Source: UBA1189 sp045660385 | GTDB taxonomy: Bacteria; Bacteroidota; Bacteroidia; Bacteroidales; Bacteroidaceae | Length of the DNA: 41,171 nt | Assembly (NCBI GenBank): GCA_045660385.1 | Contig: JAZRDT010000091.1 | Coordinates: 1-41,171, forward strand | Direction of reading: 5' to 3' | Part shown: in pieces, positions 17,462-26,869 of the stretch | How the letters are laid out: the number at the start of each line of letters is the position of its first letter | Position numbering within the stretch: the stretch's first letter is position 1 | Program-made: the position numbers and the translations under genes | Notes under the pieces: generated by a model | What the model was told of the DNA's origin: nothing | The model's database searches: none | What the model saw: the letters and a program-made list of their open reading frames with translations, nothing else

Positions 17462-18691
17462 ATGAACAAGACGACCTGTAATACCGCTACATTACCTAAT
17501 GGACTGCGTATCATACACACTCCTTCGCCCACGGCTGTTGCTTATTGTGGGTATGCCATTGATGTAGGAACACGTGACGAAAATGCCGACGAGGCAGGCT
17601 GGGCACACTTTGTGGAGCACATGCTTTTCAAAGGAACTAGGAAACGCCGTGCCTGGCACATACTCAATCGTATGGAGAATGTGGGGGGTGACCTTAACGC
17701 CTTCACCAACAAAGAGGAGACAGTCGTTTATTCGGCCTTTTTGAAGAAGGACTTTGTCCGCGCTTTGGAGTTGCTCACCGATATTGTATTCTACAGCACC
17801 TTTCCGCCGCACGAAATCGATAAGGAGCGTGGGGTCATTCTAGAGGAGATTGAGAGCTATGAGGATAATCCGGCCGAACTGATCTTTGATGATTTTGAAA
17901 CCACCCTGTTTGGCTCTCATCCATTGGGTCATAACATCTTGGGTGATCCTCGTCGGCTGGAGGCCTTCGACACCCTTCGTGGACGCGACTTCCTACAACG
18001 TTATTACAATCCCGCCAATGCGGTGCTTTTCGTGTATGGTAATATCCCCTTCAGCCGTGTGGTGATGTGGGCCGAGCGCTTGACTTCCGACATACCCGCA
18101 GGCATTGCTAACCGTGGACGTGTGAAGCCTGCGGTGTGCCCGCCGCACACAATCGTACTGGAGCGCAACACCCATCAGGCGCATGTGATGATAGGATGCG
18201 CTGCTTACCCAGCCACAGACAATCGCCGCACAGGATTGTATCTGCTCAACAACATATTGGGCGGTCCGGGCATGAACAGCCGCCTCAACTTGGCTCTGCG
18301 CGAGCAGTCGGGACTGGTGTATAACGTAGAGAGTAATCTGACCAACTATACCGACACGGGCGTGTTTAACATCTATTTCGGTACGGCCACCGAGGAGGTA
18401 GACCAATGCATGGAACTGGTGCGCCACGAACTGCAACGATTGTGCGAGCGTCCACTCAGCTCGCTGCAGTTAGCTGCAGCAAAGAAGCAGCTTATCGGGC
18501 AGGTGGGTGTTGCCTCTGACAATTTCGAGAACACGGCACTTAATATGGCTAAGACATTCCTGCATTACAACGTGTGGCGTAGCTCAGAAACGTTGTTCCG
18601 CCGTATAGAGGGACTTACAGCTCAAGAATTATGGGATATTTCCAACGAGTTGTTTGTCCCGAGCAATCTCACGACCTTGATATATCGGTAA
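17462..18691 (+). CDS. M16 family zinc metallopeptidase (processing-peptidase-like)
   Basis: This 409-residue protein has the inverted zinc motif HFVEH (His49, Glu52, His53) and the third ligand Glu129, at the usual spacing of about 76 residues, so it should be an active M16 subunit. The C-terminal M16 half is present, including a segment like the glycine-rich LGGPGMNSRL. The length matches single-chain mitochondrial-type/PqqL-type M16B proteins. No signal peptide is evident, so it is probably cytoplasmic or acts on imported peptides. ATG 17462 is chosen because the upstream in-frame TTG at 17432 overlaps the priA stop and lacks conserved residues. In Bacteroidales this gene is a usual neighbour of housekeeping genes; the substrate is unknown. 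Confidence 0.92.
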   Translation: MNKTTCNTATLPNGLRIIHTPSPTAVAYCGYAIDVGTRDENADEAGWAHFVEHMLFKGTRKRRAWHILNRMENVGGDLNAFTNKEETVVYSAFLKKDFVRALELLTDIVFYSTFPPHEIDKERGVILEEIESYEDNPAELIFDDFETTLFGSHPLGHNILGDPRRLEAFDTLRGRDFLQRYYNPANAVLFVYGNIPFSRVVMWAERLTSDIPAGIANRGRVKPAVCPPHTIVLERNTHQAHVMIGCAAYPATDNRRTGLYLLNNILGGPGMNSRLNLALREQSGLVYNVESNLTNYTDTGVFNIYFGTATEEVDQCMELVRHELQRLCERPLSSLQLAAAKKQLIGQVGVASDNFENTALNMAKTFLHYNVWRSSETLFRRIEGLTAQELWDISNELFVPSNLTTLIYR

Positions 18692-18764
18692 CCGTTTGCA
18701 TACATGCATGCACGCAACAACATAATTTATACATTGTAGGTGTTGCATTTCCGCCTCTTTGTAG

Positions 18765-18846
18765 TATCTTTGCAACACTATAGCGAAGACAGGCTGCACT
18801 TGTTGAAAATAAAACGAGTTTTATTTACTCGTTTGCACTATCTTTG
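18765..18846 (+). promoter_or_regulatory. Tandem promoter boxes with an overlapping operator-like inverted repeat upstream of ruvB
   Basis: Two identical -7 boxes (TATCTTTG at 18765-18772 and 18839-18846, both inside TATCTTTGCAA) precede ruvB. The first has GTTG at -33 with 19-nt spacing. Between them lies an 8-bp inverted repeat AAACGAGT/ACTCGTTT (18812-18819, 18827-18834) with a 7-nt AT spacer, ending 5 nt before the second box. A dimeric repressor bound there would cover the second promoter. The second start of transcription would leave a leader of about 17 nt. Confidence 0.5.
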
Positions 18847-18869
18847 CAATATGAATATGACTTACGATT

Positions 18870-19895
18870 ATGGAAGATAATTTCGATATACGCAAGCAGC
18901 AGTTTGGTGGCAAGGATAAAGACTACGAGAATGCCCTGCGCCCACTCCGTTTCGAAGATTTTTCGGGACAGGATAAGGTGGTGGACAACTTACGCATCTT
19001 TGTCAAGGCCGCCCGGTTGCGTGCCGAAGCGTTGGATCATGTGCTGCTGCACGGTCCTCCCGGATTGGGTAAGACCACCCTAAGCAATATCATTGCCAAT
19101 GAGTTGAGGGTTGGCTTTAAAATTACCTCGGGCCCTGTGCTTGACAAACCGGGCGACTTGGCGGGTCTGTTGACCTCGCTCGAGCCCAACGACGTGCTTT
19201 TCATTGATGAGATTCATCGTCTGTCGCCTGTGGTGGAGGAGTATCTATACTCAGCAATGGAGGACTATCGCATCGATATCATGATTGACAAGGGCCCGTC
19301 GGCACGTAGTATACAGATAGACTTGAATCCTTTCACCTTGGTGGGAGCAACGACTCGTAGCGGTATGCTCACAGCTCCGCTCCGCGCCCGCTTCGGTATC
19401 AATATGCACCTTGAATACTATGATAACGATGTGCTCACTCGTATCATTGCCCGCTCGGCCGAGATTCTCGGTGTGCCGTGCGACTATGAGGCAGCCAACG
19501 AGATTGCTCGCCGCAGCCGTGGTACGCCACGTATCGCCAATGCCCTATTGCGCCGTGTGCGTGATTTTGCCCAGGTGAAAGGCTCCGGTGCCATTGATCT
19601 TCAGATAGCCCAATATGCCCTTGAGGCACTCAATATCGACCGCTATGGCCTCGACGAAATCGACAATAAGATACTTTGTACGATTATCGATAAGTTTGGA
19701 GGAGGCCCTGTAGGACTTGGCACGATTGCTACGGCCATTGGCGAAGATTCAGGTACGTTGGAAGAGGTGTATGAACCATTTCTTATCAAAGAGGGTTTTC
19801 TTAAGCGTACACCCCGAGGACGCGAGGTTACTGAATTGGCCTACAAGCATCTGGGGAAGAGTGTTTACCAGAATATCCGGGGCTTGTTTGACTGA
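18870..19895 (+). CDS. ruvB: Holliday junction branch-migration ATPase RuvB
   Basis: At 341 residues this is the normal RuvB length. Walker A is GPPGLGKTT (62-70), Walker B/DEIH is FIDEIHRL (111-118), sensor/arginine-finger region is GATTRSGML (159-167), and the C-terminal winged helix ends near KHLGKSVYQ. RuvB forms the hexameric motor that, with RuvA, moves Holliday junctions for RuvC cleavage. ruvA is not adjacent. The ATG at 18870 gives the usual acidic N-terminus (MEDNFDI). The following gene is 64 nt downstream on the same strand. Confidence 0.97.
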   Translation: MEDNFDIRKQQFGGKDKDYENALRPLRFEDFSGQDKVVDNLRIFVKAARLRAEALDHVLLHGPPGLGKTTLSNIIANELRVGFKITSGPVLDKPGDLAGLLTSLEPNDVLFIDEIHRLSPVVEEYLYSAMEDYRIDIMIDKGPSARSIQIDLNPFTLVGATTRSGMLTAPLRARFGINMHLEYYDNDVLTRIIARSAEILGVPCDYEAANEIARRSRGTPRIANALLRRVRDFAQVKGSGAIDLQIAQYALEALNIDRYGLDEIDNKILCTIIDKFGGGPVGLGTIATAIGEDSGTLEEVYEPFLIKEGFLKRTPRGREVTELAYKHLGKSVYQNIRGLFD

Positions 19896-19959
19896 GCGGG
19901 TCGTGCGGAGAGCGATGGGTGATTTTTCTATGAAATAGAGCTTCGAAAAACTTACAGTT

Positions 19960-21609
19960 ATGATACAGATACGTTGCCACAACAATGGAGTCGTACGGGA
20001 GTTTGCCCCAGGACTCACCTTGCAGGAGATATACGATGGGCTGGCCCTTGATATGCCTTATGGTGCAGTGAGTGCCCGTGTTAACAATAAGGTGGAGGGG
20101 CTTGCTTTCAGGGTTTACAACTCCAAAGATGTGGAGTTTCTTGATATCACCTCAGACTCCGGCATGCGCACTTATGTGCGTACGCTCTTCTTCGTACTTA
20201 CCAAGGCTGTGAGTGAACTCTACCCCGAGGGCGAAATCATCATCGAGCATCCCGTGTCGAAGGGATACTTCTGCAATCTCCGCATTGGTAGGCCTTTGAT
20301 ACAAGCCGATGTCGATGCCATCAAGCAAAGCATGCAGGATATTATCACTGCTGACCTTCCCATCCGCCGCATCTACGGCCCCACAGAAAATGTGATTGAG
20401 GCCTTTCGCGTTGAAGGACGTACGGATGTGACAATGCTGCTTGAGACTACGGGAAAGCTTTATAGCACCTATTATCAGTTGGGCGATAAGATTGACTACT
20501 ACTACGGAAGTCTGCTCACCTCAACGGGTAAGATACACCTTTTCGAATTGCAGCAATACCATGATGGTCTGCTGCTCCGTGTACCCAGTCGCGAAAACCC
20601 CGACATTCTGGAAGAACTCGTGCGTCAAGACAAGATGCTCGGAGTGTTCAGCGAGCATCATCATTGGCAAGAGATATTGGGCGTGAGCACCGTGGGCGAC
20701 TTCAATACTACCTGTCGGGCGGGTCACGCCACGGATCTCATCAACGTATCGGAGGCTTTGCAGGAGAAACGCATTGTAGGCATTGCTGACGACATACATC
20801 GCCGCGGTGCACGCATTGTGCTCATTGCTGGTCCGTCCTCATCAGGTAAGACCACCTTCAGCAAACGACTCTCGATACAGCTCATGGCCAATGGGTTGCG
20901 TCCTGTTGCCCTCTCGCTCGACGACTATTTCGTTGACCGCGAACTCACCCCGCGCGACGAAAAGGGTGAATATGACTTCGAGTCGCTCTATGCCATCGAC
21001 CTCCCCTATTTCAATGAACAGCTCAATGCCTTGCTGCAGGGCGAAGAGGTGGAGTTGCCGCGCTTTGACTTTACCACCGGAAAGCGTGTGCTCACGGGTA
21101 AGCATCTTCGGATAACCGACAACACCGTGCTGATTCTCGAAGGCATACATGCTCTTAATCCTAAGCTGACCGACCATATTGCCGCGGATGCCAAATACAA
21201 GGTCTATGTATCGGCTCTCACAAGCATCATGCTTGACGACCACAATTATATCCCTACCACGGACAATCGCCTGCTGCGCCGCATCTTGCGCGACTACAAG
21301 TATCGTGGCTATTCGGCCGAAGACACCATCAGCCGCTGGCCCAGTGTGCGCAAGGGAGAGGACAAGTGGATATTCCCCTTCCAGGAACATGCCGATGCCA
21401 TGTTCAATTCGGCACTGCTTTTCGAACTGGCCATCCTGAAGAGTTATCTCATGCCCATCCTTGAAAAGGTGAAGGAGAATTGTCCGGAATATAGCGAGGC
21501 CTATCGTTTACACAAGTTCCTGCAATATTTCGAGTCGGTTCCTGACAATGATTTGCCGCCGACCTCTCTGTTGCGTGAGTTCCTTGGCGGCAGCAGCTTT
21601 AAGTATTGA
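19960..21609 (+). CDS. TGS-domain/uridine-kinase-like nucleoside kinase
   Basis: This 549-residue protein begins with a TGS/ThrRS-N-terminal-like region (1-about 230, including an HHH segment at 233-235 at its end) and continues with a P-loop kinase related to uridine kinase and phosphoribulokinase. Walker A is GPSSSGKTT (291-299), a Walker-B-like LSLDDYF follows, and the lid region is DNRLLRRILRDYKYRG. This two-part layout is widespread in Bacteroidetes and Firmicutes and is usually annotated as nucleoside kinase; the true substrate is not established. It lies between ruvB and a lytic transglycosylase in one plus-strand run. Confidence 0.88.
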   Translation: MIQIRCHNNGVVREFAPGLTLQEIYDGLALDMPYGAVSARVNNKVEGLAFRVYNSKDVEFLDITSDSGMRTYVRTLFFVLTKAVSELYPEGEIIIEHPVSKGYFCNLRIGRPLIQADVDAIKQSMQDIITADLPIRRIYGPTENVIEAFRVEGRTDVTMLLETTGKLYSTYYQLGDKIDYYYGSLLTSTGKIHLFELQQYHDGLLLRVPSRENPDILEELVRQDKMLGVFSEHHHWQEILGVSTVGDFNTTCRAGHATDLINVSEALQEKRIVGIADDIHRRGARIVLIAGPSSSGKTTFSKRLSIQLMANGLRPVALSLDDYFVDRELTPRDEKGEYDFESLYAIDLPYFNEQLNALLQGEEVELPRFDFTTGKRVLTGKHLRITDNTVLILEGIHALNPKLTDHIAADAKYKVYVSALTSIMLDDHNYIPTTDNRLLRRILRDYKYRGYSAEDTISRWPSVRKGEDKWIFPFQEHADAMFNSALLFELAILKSYLMPILEKVKENCPEYSEAYRLHKFLQYFESVPDNDLPPTSLLREFLGGSSFKY

Positions 21610-21649
21610 GGCTGCATAATGTGGAAATAAAAAGAAAGATTGTAGATTT

Positions 21650-22633
21650 ATGAATGGTAAGAAACTATTGCACAAGACATTTCATGCGGCGATGTTAATC
21701 GCTATAGGGGCATTGATACCTCTATTGATGGGGCATCAGCAGCTGACCGACAAGGAGCTTCCTCAATCGAAGGTGGCAGCACTGGCTGTAGCGCCTGAGG
21801 TCCCTACAGAGGTGCAATTTGCTGATGAAACAATCCGCCTTGACCGAGCTGACTTGCGCGAACGCATGGACCGCGAGATTACGGCTTTTACCTACTCACA
21901 CCAACTGACGCTGTTGATGATTAAGCGTGCCAACAGATATTTCCCCATCGTGGAACCCATACTCAAAGAGTGTGGTGTACCCGATGACTTGAAGTATCTG
22001 ATGGTCATTGAGAGCAACCTCAGTCCTACGGCACGTAGTGCAGCCGGTGCGGCCGGCATGTGGCAGTTCATACAGGCTACAGGACGCAAGTACGGACTTG
22101 AAGTGAATGTCAATATCGATGAGCGCTACAATATTGAGAAAGCAACCCGGGCTGCTTGTGCCTACCTGAAGGAGTCGTACGCCCTGTATGGCGATTGGAT
22201 GACCGTGGCTGCCAGCTACAATGCCGGACAAAATGGAATTTCGCGCCGACTTGAGCAGCAGGGAGCCGACTGCGCTATGGACCTTTGGCTGGTGGAGGAG
22301 ACCTCACGCTATATGTTCCGCATACTTACTGCCAAGCTCGTGTTAGAGAACCCGAAGGCCTATGGCTTTGTGCTGAAACGCTCGCAACTATACCCATACA
22401 TTGAACCGAAGGAGATTGTGGTGACTACGAAGCAGATTGATGACCTTGCTGCCTTTGCCCGTAAATATGGCGTTACGCTAGCCCAGCTTAAGGAGGAGAA
22501 CCCCTGGCTACGTGAGTACACCATGAACAACCAGTCGGGGCGTACCTATCGCATACGCATACCCGATGCCGAGGCCCTGCACTATGATCCACAGAAAACC
22601 AAGGCTCACAATCCGGCATGGGTGATTGATTGA
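21650..22633 (+). CDS. Membrane-bound lytic transglycosylase (GH23, MltD-like)
   Basis: This 327-residue protein has an N-terminal hydrophobic anchor (about 12-28). Its SLT/GH23 domain carries the catalytic Glu121 in MVIESNLSP, followed by AAGMWQFIQATGRKYGL and an AASYNAGQNG motif, all typical of family 1 lytic transglycosylases that cleave peptidoglycan to 1,6-anhydro ends. The C-terminus (about 255-315) resembles one short LysM-like segment but is weak. It should act in the periplasm. The gene is 40 nt after the nucleoside kinase gene and 35 nt before the response regulator start. Confidence 0.92.
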   Translation: MNGKKLLHKTFHAAMLIAIGALIPLLMGHQQLTDKELPQSKVAALAVAPEVPTEVQFADETIRLDRADLRERMDREITAFTYSHQLTLLMIKRANRYFPIVEPILKECGVPDDLKYLMVIESNLSPTARSAAGAAGMWQFIQATGRKYGLEVNVNIDERYNIEKATRAACAYLKESYALYGDWMTVAASYNAGQNGISRRLEQQGADCAMDLWLVEETSRYMFRILTAKLVLENPKAYGFVLKRSQLYPYIEPKEIVVTTKQIDDLAAFARKYGVTLAQLKEENPWLREYTMNNQSGRTYRIRIPDAEALHYDPQKTKAHNPAWVID

Positions 22634-22668
22634 CAGTAAGTACCTATCATCTGAAGACCGAACAAGCT

Positions 22669-23346
22669 ATGAAGATTCTCATTATCGAAGATGATCTCTC
22701 CTTTCAGGAGATATTGCGGAAAACGCTTGAGCAGGAGCGATACGTTGTTGAGATTGCCCCCGACTATCGTACTGGGCTCATCAAACTGTCGGACTATACG
22801 TACGATTGCATTCTGCTCGACATCAACCTTCCCGATGGTAATGGTTTGGGCTTGTTGCGCGAACTCAAGGAAATGAGGAAGTCGGGCAGCCTGATCATTA
22901 TATCGGCCCGCGACACAATCGAGGATAAGATCAAGGGGCTTGATCTCGGCGCCGATGACTACCTGGCCAAACCTTTCCATCTGGCCGAGTTGCTTGCACG
23001 CATCAAGAGCGTGATACGCCGCAACAGCCAAGGCGGTGAACAGTTTGTGGGGTATGGCAACGTGAAGGCTAACCCCCAAAGTTTTGATGTGTGGGTCGAT
23101 GACAAAATGGTGGACCTCTCGCGCAAGGAGTTCGACTTCCTGCTTTACTTCCTGCAGCGCCCTACCCGACTCGTCAGCAAAAGTGCATTGGCCGAGGCTA
23201 TTTGGGGCGATCATTTTGATGATGTTGACAACTACGATTTCGTATATGCACAGATTAAGAACCTGCGCAAGCGCCTTGCCGCATGGGGAGCCGATATTGA
23301 GATTGTTGCAGTATATGGAATGGGATATAAACTGGTACTACGATGA
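22669..23346 (+). CDS. OmpR/PhoB-family response regulator
   Basis: This 225-residue protein has a receiver domain with Asp8/Asp9 (IIEDD), phospho-acceptor Asp51 (LLDINLPDG) and the Lys in YLAKPF, then a winged-helix DNA-binding domain (DLSRKEFDFLLYF to YGMGYKLV). The ATG at 22669 is preferred over an in-frame TTG at 22630, which overlaps the end of the transglycosylase gene. The stop overlaps the ATG of the histidine kinase by two bases, so the pair is translationally coupled. The layout is reminiscent of the Bacteroides RprX/RprY system, but the identity cannot be assigned by eye. Confidence 0.94.
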   Translation: MKILIIEDDLSFQEILRKTLEQERYVVEIAPDYRTGLIKLSDYTYDCILLDINLPDGNGLGLLRELKEMRKSGSLIIISARDTIEDKIKGLDLGADDYLAKPFHLAELLARIKSVIRRNSQGGEQFVGYGNVKANPQSFDVWVDDKMVDLSRKEFDFLLYFLQRPTRLVSKSALAEAIWGDHFDDVDNYDFVYAQIKNLRKRLAAWGADIEIVAVYGMGYKLVLR

Positions 23347-24626
23347 AACTCACAACGCATGCCATACGCAGTCTCGTTGCCCCCATGCTGCTTATCTTTA
23401 TAGCATGGGCTACGGTGTTCTACTACATCCTTAGCGATGAGCTTATTGATGAGGTGGATGACCAGCTGGAGGTGTATTCAGAGGGTATTATACGTAAGTG
23501 GCTTGCTGGTGAAGCCTTGCCCGATAGTACCGATGGCTCTAACAATACCTATTATATGCGCCCTTTGTCGCCCAATGAGACAACCATTGATAAAGGTGTG
23601 GAGTATGAATTCAAGAATGTTTATATCACCCAGCGTCGCGAAGAGGAGCCTGCCCGCTTGATGCATACCGTGTTTGAGAGTCGGGATGGCAGCCATTGGA
23701 AACTGACGGTGATGACCCCCGTGTATGAGCGCAACGAAGTCATCAGCACCATTCTCGTGGCAACACTTGTGCTGCTTGTCATCATGCTGCTCGTGGTGAT
23801 GGGGGTGTTTGCTTGGGTGTTTGTGCGTCACACACGTCCGCTCTATCGTGTACTTCATCATCTTGACAGTTATACCATTGGCAAACGTCAGGCACTGGAT
23901 AATGATACCGATGTGACCGAATTCCAGCACCTTAACGAGTCGGTTGTCGCTTGCATTGAGCGCATCGAAGAGGCCTATGAGCGCGAGCGCCGCTTCATTG
24001 GCGATGCCTCTCATGAGTTGCAGACTCCCCTGGCCATTTGTCAGAACCGTATCGAGATGCTAATGGAGGATGAGGCGCTCACCGAACCGCAGATGATGGA
24101 GCTGAGCAAGGTGCAGCAAACGCTGTCAGAGCTTATCCGCTTGAACAAGACGTTGTTGTTCCTTTCCAAGATTGAGAACAATCAGTACATTGAGTGCTCC
24201 GATGTAAATGTCAATACGACTCTCCACCATCAGTTGGAGGTACTCTCCGAGGTGTATGCCTCAAAAGCTATTGACGTTCACATCTACGAGAAGGGTCAGT
24301 GCACCTTCCTGGCCAATGCCGAGCTGATGACGGCACTCGTGAGCAATCTGCTGCGCAATGCCTACTTGCATAACACCCCCCAGGGCTCTATAGATGTGTA
24401 TGTTACCGACAAGGCACTGAGCATCGCCAACACAGGCGACGAACCGTCTCTTGATACAAAGCGCCTTTTCGACCGCTTCTATAAGGCAAAGCATGGAAAG
24501 AAGCACTCCAATGGATTAGGATTGTCGATAGTCAAGGCTATATGCGAGGCAAGCCACCTTGCCATACATTATAGCTATGAAGCCAACAAGCACATCTTTA
24601 CCGTGTGTGCAGACAAGAAGGATTAA
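23343..24626 (+). CDS. Sensor histidine kinase, partner of the adjacent response regulator
   Basis: This 427-residue protein has two membrane segments (about 12-31 and 134-161) around a periplasmic sensor of about 100 residues, a short HAMP-like linker, the H-box DASHELQTPLA with His224, an N-box SNLLRNAYLHN (334-344) and a G2 box GLGLSIVKAI (391-400). The G1 box is IANTGDEPS, with Asn363 instead of the usual Asp of DxGxG. Many Bacteroidetes kinases share this Asn form, so it is probably still active. The ATGA overlap with the regulator gene is explicit in the sequence. The signal is unknown. Confidence 0.93.
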   Translation: MKLTTHAIRSLVAPMLLIFIAWATVFYYILSDELIDEVDDQLEVYSEGIIRKWLAGEALPDSTDGSNNTYYMRPLSPNETTIDKGVEYEFKNVYITQRREEEPARLMHTVFESRDGSHWKLTVMTPVYERNEVISTILVATLVLLVIMLLVVMGVFAWVFVRHTRPLYRVLHHLDSYTIGKRQALDNDTDVTEFQHLNESVVACIERIEEAYERERRFIGDASHELQTPLAICQNRIEMLMEDEALTEPQMMELSKVQQTLSELIRLNKTLLFLSKIENNQYIECSDVNVNTTLHHQLEVLSEVYASKAIDVHIYEKGQCTFLANAELMTALVSNLLRNAYLHNTPQGSIDVYVTDKALSIANTGDEPSLDTKRLFDRFYKAKHGKKHSNGLGLSIVKAICEASHLAIHYSYEANKHIFTVCADKKD

Positions 24627-24668
24627 TCATAGAAACAAGAACAATATTATCATTAAAACTCAAGCAAC

Positions 24669-25175
24669 ATGAAACCTATTGTAAGCATTATCATGGGCAG
24701 CACTAGCGATCTGCCCGTAATGGAAAAGGCTGCTGCATTCCTCAACGACATGCAGGTACCCTTCGAGATGAATGCCTTGTCGGCTCATCGCACTCCCGAG
24801 GCCGTGGAGGCTTTTGCTAAGGGTGCCGCCGAGCGTGGTATCCGCGTAATCATTGCTGCCGCAGGTATGGCGGCTCATTTGCCCGGTGTCATTGCAGCCA
24901 GCACCACAGTACCCGTTATCGGTGTGCCCATCAAGAGCACGCTCGAGGGTATGGACGCACTCTTGGCCATCGTGCAGATGCCTCCTGGTATCCCTGTAGC
25001 CACTGTTGGTATCAATGCTGCGCAGAATGCCGGTATCCTTGCCGTGCAGATGCTCGCCCTTTCTGATGCCGAACTTGCTACTCGCTTTGCTACCTTCAAG
25101 GAGAGCCTCAAGCGTAAGATTGAGAAGGCCAACGAGGAGCTCAAGACCGTAAGCTACGAGTTTAAGTGCAACTAA
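24669..25175 (+). CDS. purE: N5-carboxyaminoimidazole ribonucleotide mutase (class I PurE)
   Basis: This 168-residue protein matches class I PurE, which converts N5-CAIR to CAIR in purine synthesis. Seen: GSTSDLP near the N-terminus (phosphate/substrate loop with Asp14), SAHRTP with His40, and the AAGMAAHLPGV and NAAQNAGI strings that line the active site of the octamer. No purK is adjacent. No promoter is seen in the 42 nt after the histidine kinase gene, so it may be transcribed with the upstream genes. Confidence 0.96.
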   Translation: MKPIVSIIMGSTSDLPVMEKAAAFLNDMQVPFEMNALSAHRTPEAVEAFAKGAAERGIRVIIAAAGMAAHLPGVIAASTTVPVIGVPIKSTLEGMDALLAIVQMPPGIPVATVGINAAQNAGILAVQMLALSDAELATRFATFKESLKRKIEKANEELKTVSYEFKCN

Positions 25176-25195
25176 ACTCTATAACCACAAGATGA

Positions 25196-25221
25196 GGCGG
25201 AGAGGCAATTGTCTTTCCGCC
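25196..25221 (+). terminator. Terminator-like hairpin after purE
   Basis: An 11-bp stem with two G-U pairs (25196-25206 with 25211-25221) closes on AATT. It is followed by an A/T-rich stretch rather than a run of T, so efficiency is uncertain. The remaining 90 nt up to the tlpA-like promoter show no gene. Confidence 0.5.
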
Positions 25222-25334
25222 CCACCTTATATATATATACCGCTTCATCGGTCTCACCATGCATTTGGCCGACCCTTTATAGGTTATGTCTTAAGGGGTT
25301 AGCTTATTCGGTCTCGCGTTAAAAAATGCTTAAA

Positions 25335-25366
25335 TTTGAAAAATTACAATAAAAGCACTAAATTTG
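25335..25366 (+). promoter_or_regulatory. Promoter of the TlpA-like lipoprotein gene
   Basis: A full consensus Bacteroidetes promoter: TTTG at 25335-25338, a 20-nt spacer, and TAAATTTG at 25359-25366. Transcription would start near 25373, 26 nt before the ATG at 25399, which rules out the upstream in-frame ATG at 25336 as the translation start. Confidence 0.75.
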
Positions 25367-25398
25367 CAGCCGATTATAAAAACAATGACATCCCTACG

Positions 25399-26730
25399 AT
25401 GAAAAAAGGTATTATCGCTTTATTAGCATTGGGAATGATGTGCGCTTGCACTTCCCAGAGAAAAGAGAGTCAAGAAATTACGGTGACAGTAAATGACGCC
25501 GAGGGTCGCAAGATTATGATTTCCCCCATGGGCGTAGAGGCAAACTCTGCTGTAATGGAGGTGGAGGGCACATGTTATAGTGCCTCGATGGAGACTAGCC
25601 CCTTGGGATTCTATCACTTGGTGTCAATCAAGGACAATGCCCAGATCATTCTTCCTTACTATGTTCCCGTAAATAAGGATAAGAGCGAATCTCAAATCAC
25701 CTTTGGTGAGCGTGCAAGTGTATCTCTTGATGGCAGTCAGGATAATGAGGCATTGGCAGCCTATCTCAATGCGTATGCTCAGACAAGCCGTGCAATATGG
25801 GCACCCAATGCAAATCTCACCACTCCCGATTTGCTGAAGAGCTATATCACCAAGGCCGATTCGATACTCAAGGTGTATCGCTGCTCTGAGCCCGTGAAGG
25901 AGTATCTGCGTATATGGGGTTATGTGAGTGCCTACGAGGACTATGCTTCGGTGCAGCGCATATTGAAGCTCAAGTCTGAGGATATGCCCTACAGCCGTGC
26001 CGACCTGATAGCTCAGTCGCATTCAGTCTTTAATTCGCCCATTGCAGCTCTCTTCCCCAGTACACTGAATATCGTATACGCTGGCATCCCCAATAAGAAT
26101 GACCTTAATGGCGCGTTCGACTATGTAGCACAGCACTACACCGATACTACGCTCATCAAGAAGGTCAACGACTACATTGCTGATCGATATGTGAGCCGCT
26201 ACGATTATAGCAATGAATTTGACAAGGGTCTTGAAAGTCTGCAGGCAGCAACCGAGCGCTATAACCTCGATGCGCGTCATGCCTCAAACTTCGCCCAGCG
26301 TCGTGCTACTGTTCCGGGACAACTCTTCCCCGAGGGCATCGTGCTTCAGGATCGCGATGGCAACGTAGTCGACTTTAGCGCTTTCCGCGGTAAATATGTA
26401 TATATAGATATGTGGGCAAGCTGGTGTGTACCCTGCTTGCGCGAGGTGCCTGAGCTGCAGAAGTTGGAGAAGACTCTGAAGAACAAGAAGGTTGAATTCG
26501 TATCCATCTCTATCGATTCGAACCAAGATGCATGGAAGAAGAAGATGGACGAGAAGGACATGCACGGTAATCAGCTTTGGAACCCTGGTGGTACTTTAGG
26601 AACAGCACTCAATGTGAAGGGTATTCCCTTCTTTGCAATCTATGACCCCGAAGGCAAGCTCTATATGTATGGAGCTCCGCGTCCCAGCCAAGGCAAGGGG
26701 TTGGTTGAACTCCTCGAGGGATTAAAATAA
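25399..26730 (+). CDS. TlpA-like thioredoxin-fold lipoprotein
   Basis: This 443-residue protein has a lipoprotein-type signal (Cys17 in MMCAC). Residues about 22-120 form a beta-rich domain of the kind (DUF4369-like) that precedes Bacteroidetes TlpA proteins, then a helical middle. The C-terminal thioredoxin domain (about 305-443) has WCVPC (Cys343, Cys346) and a cis-Pro loop GIPFF (Pro410), so the redox site is intact. Such proteins reduce or isomerise disulfides in the periplasm, and in Bacteroidales they often sit beside SusC/SusD operons that lack CAZymes, as here. The start is set by the promoter at 25335-25366. Confidence 0.9.
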   Translation: MKKGIIALLALGMMCACTSQRKESQEITVTVNDAEGRKIMISPMGVEANSAVMEVEGTCYSASMETSPLGFYHLVSIKDNAQIILPYYVPVNKDKSESQITFGERASVSLDGSQDNEALAAYLNAYAQTSRAIWAPNANLTTPDLLKSYITKADSILKVYRCSEPVKEYLRIWGYVSAYEDYASVQRILKLKSEDMPYSRADLIAQSHSVFNSPIAALFPSTLNIVYAGIPNKNDLNGAFDYVAQHYTDTTLIKKVNDYIADRYVSRYDYSNEFDKGLESLQAATERYNLDARHASNFAQRRATVPGQLFPEGIVLQDRDGNVVDFSAFRGKYVYIDMWASWCVPCLREVPELQKLEKTLKNKKVEFVSISIDSNQDAWKKKMDEKDMHGNQLWNPGGTLGTALNVKGIPFFAIYDPEGKLYMYGAPRPSQGKGLVELLEGLK

Positions 26731-26764
26731 TGAAGGGTGTTCTCTCAGTAATTCCTAGCAATAT

Positions 26765-26803
26765 AGAGCCTGTTCTTCAGTTGAGGGATAGGCTCTTTTG
26801 TTT
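26765..26803 (+). terminator. Rho-independent terminator after the TlpA-like gene
   Basis: A 7-bp stem AGAGCCT/AGGCTCT (26765-26771, 26790-26796) is followed by TTTTGTTTT. It sits 35 nt after the stop codon. Confidence 0.7.
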
Positions 26804-26869
26804 TCTCTCGGATAAGTGTAGCAATAACATGTTGAAACTATGTTTTACAACATATTTTCATGTAAATCT

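Noticed and set aside
23343..24626. Histidine kinase as inactive because of the changed G1 box
   Set aside because: The Asn-form G1 is, as I recall, common in Bacteroidetes kinases, and H, N and G2 boxes are intact.
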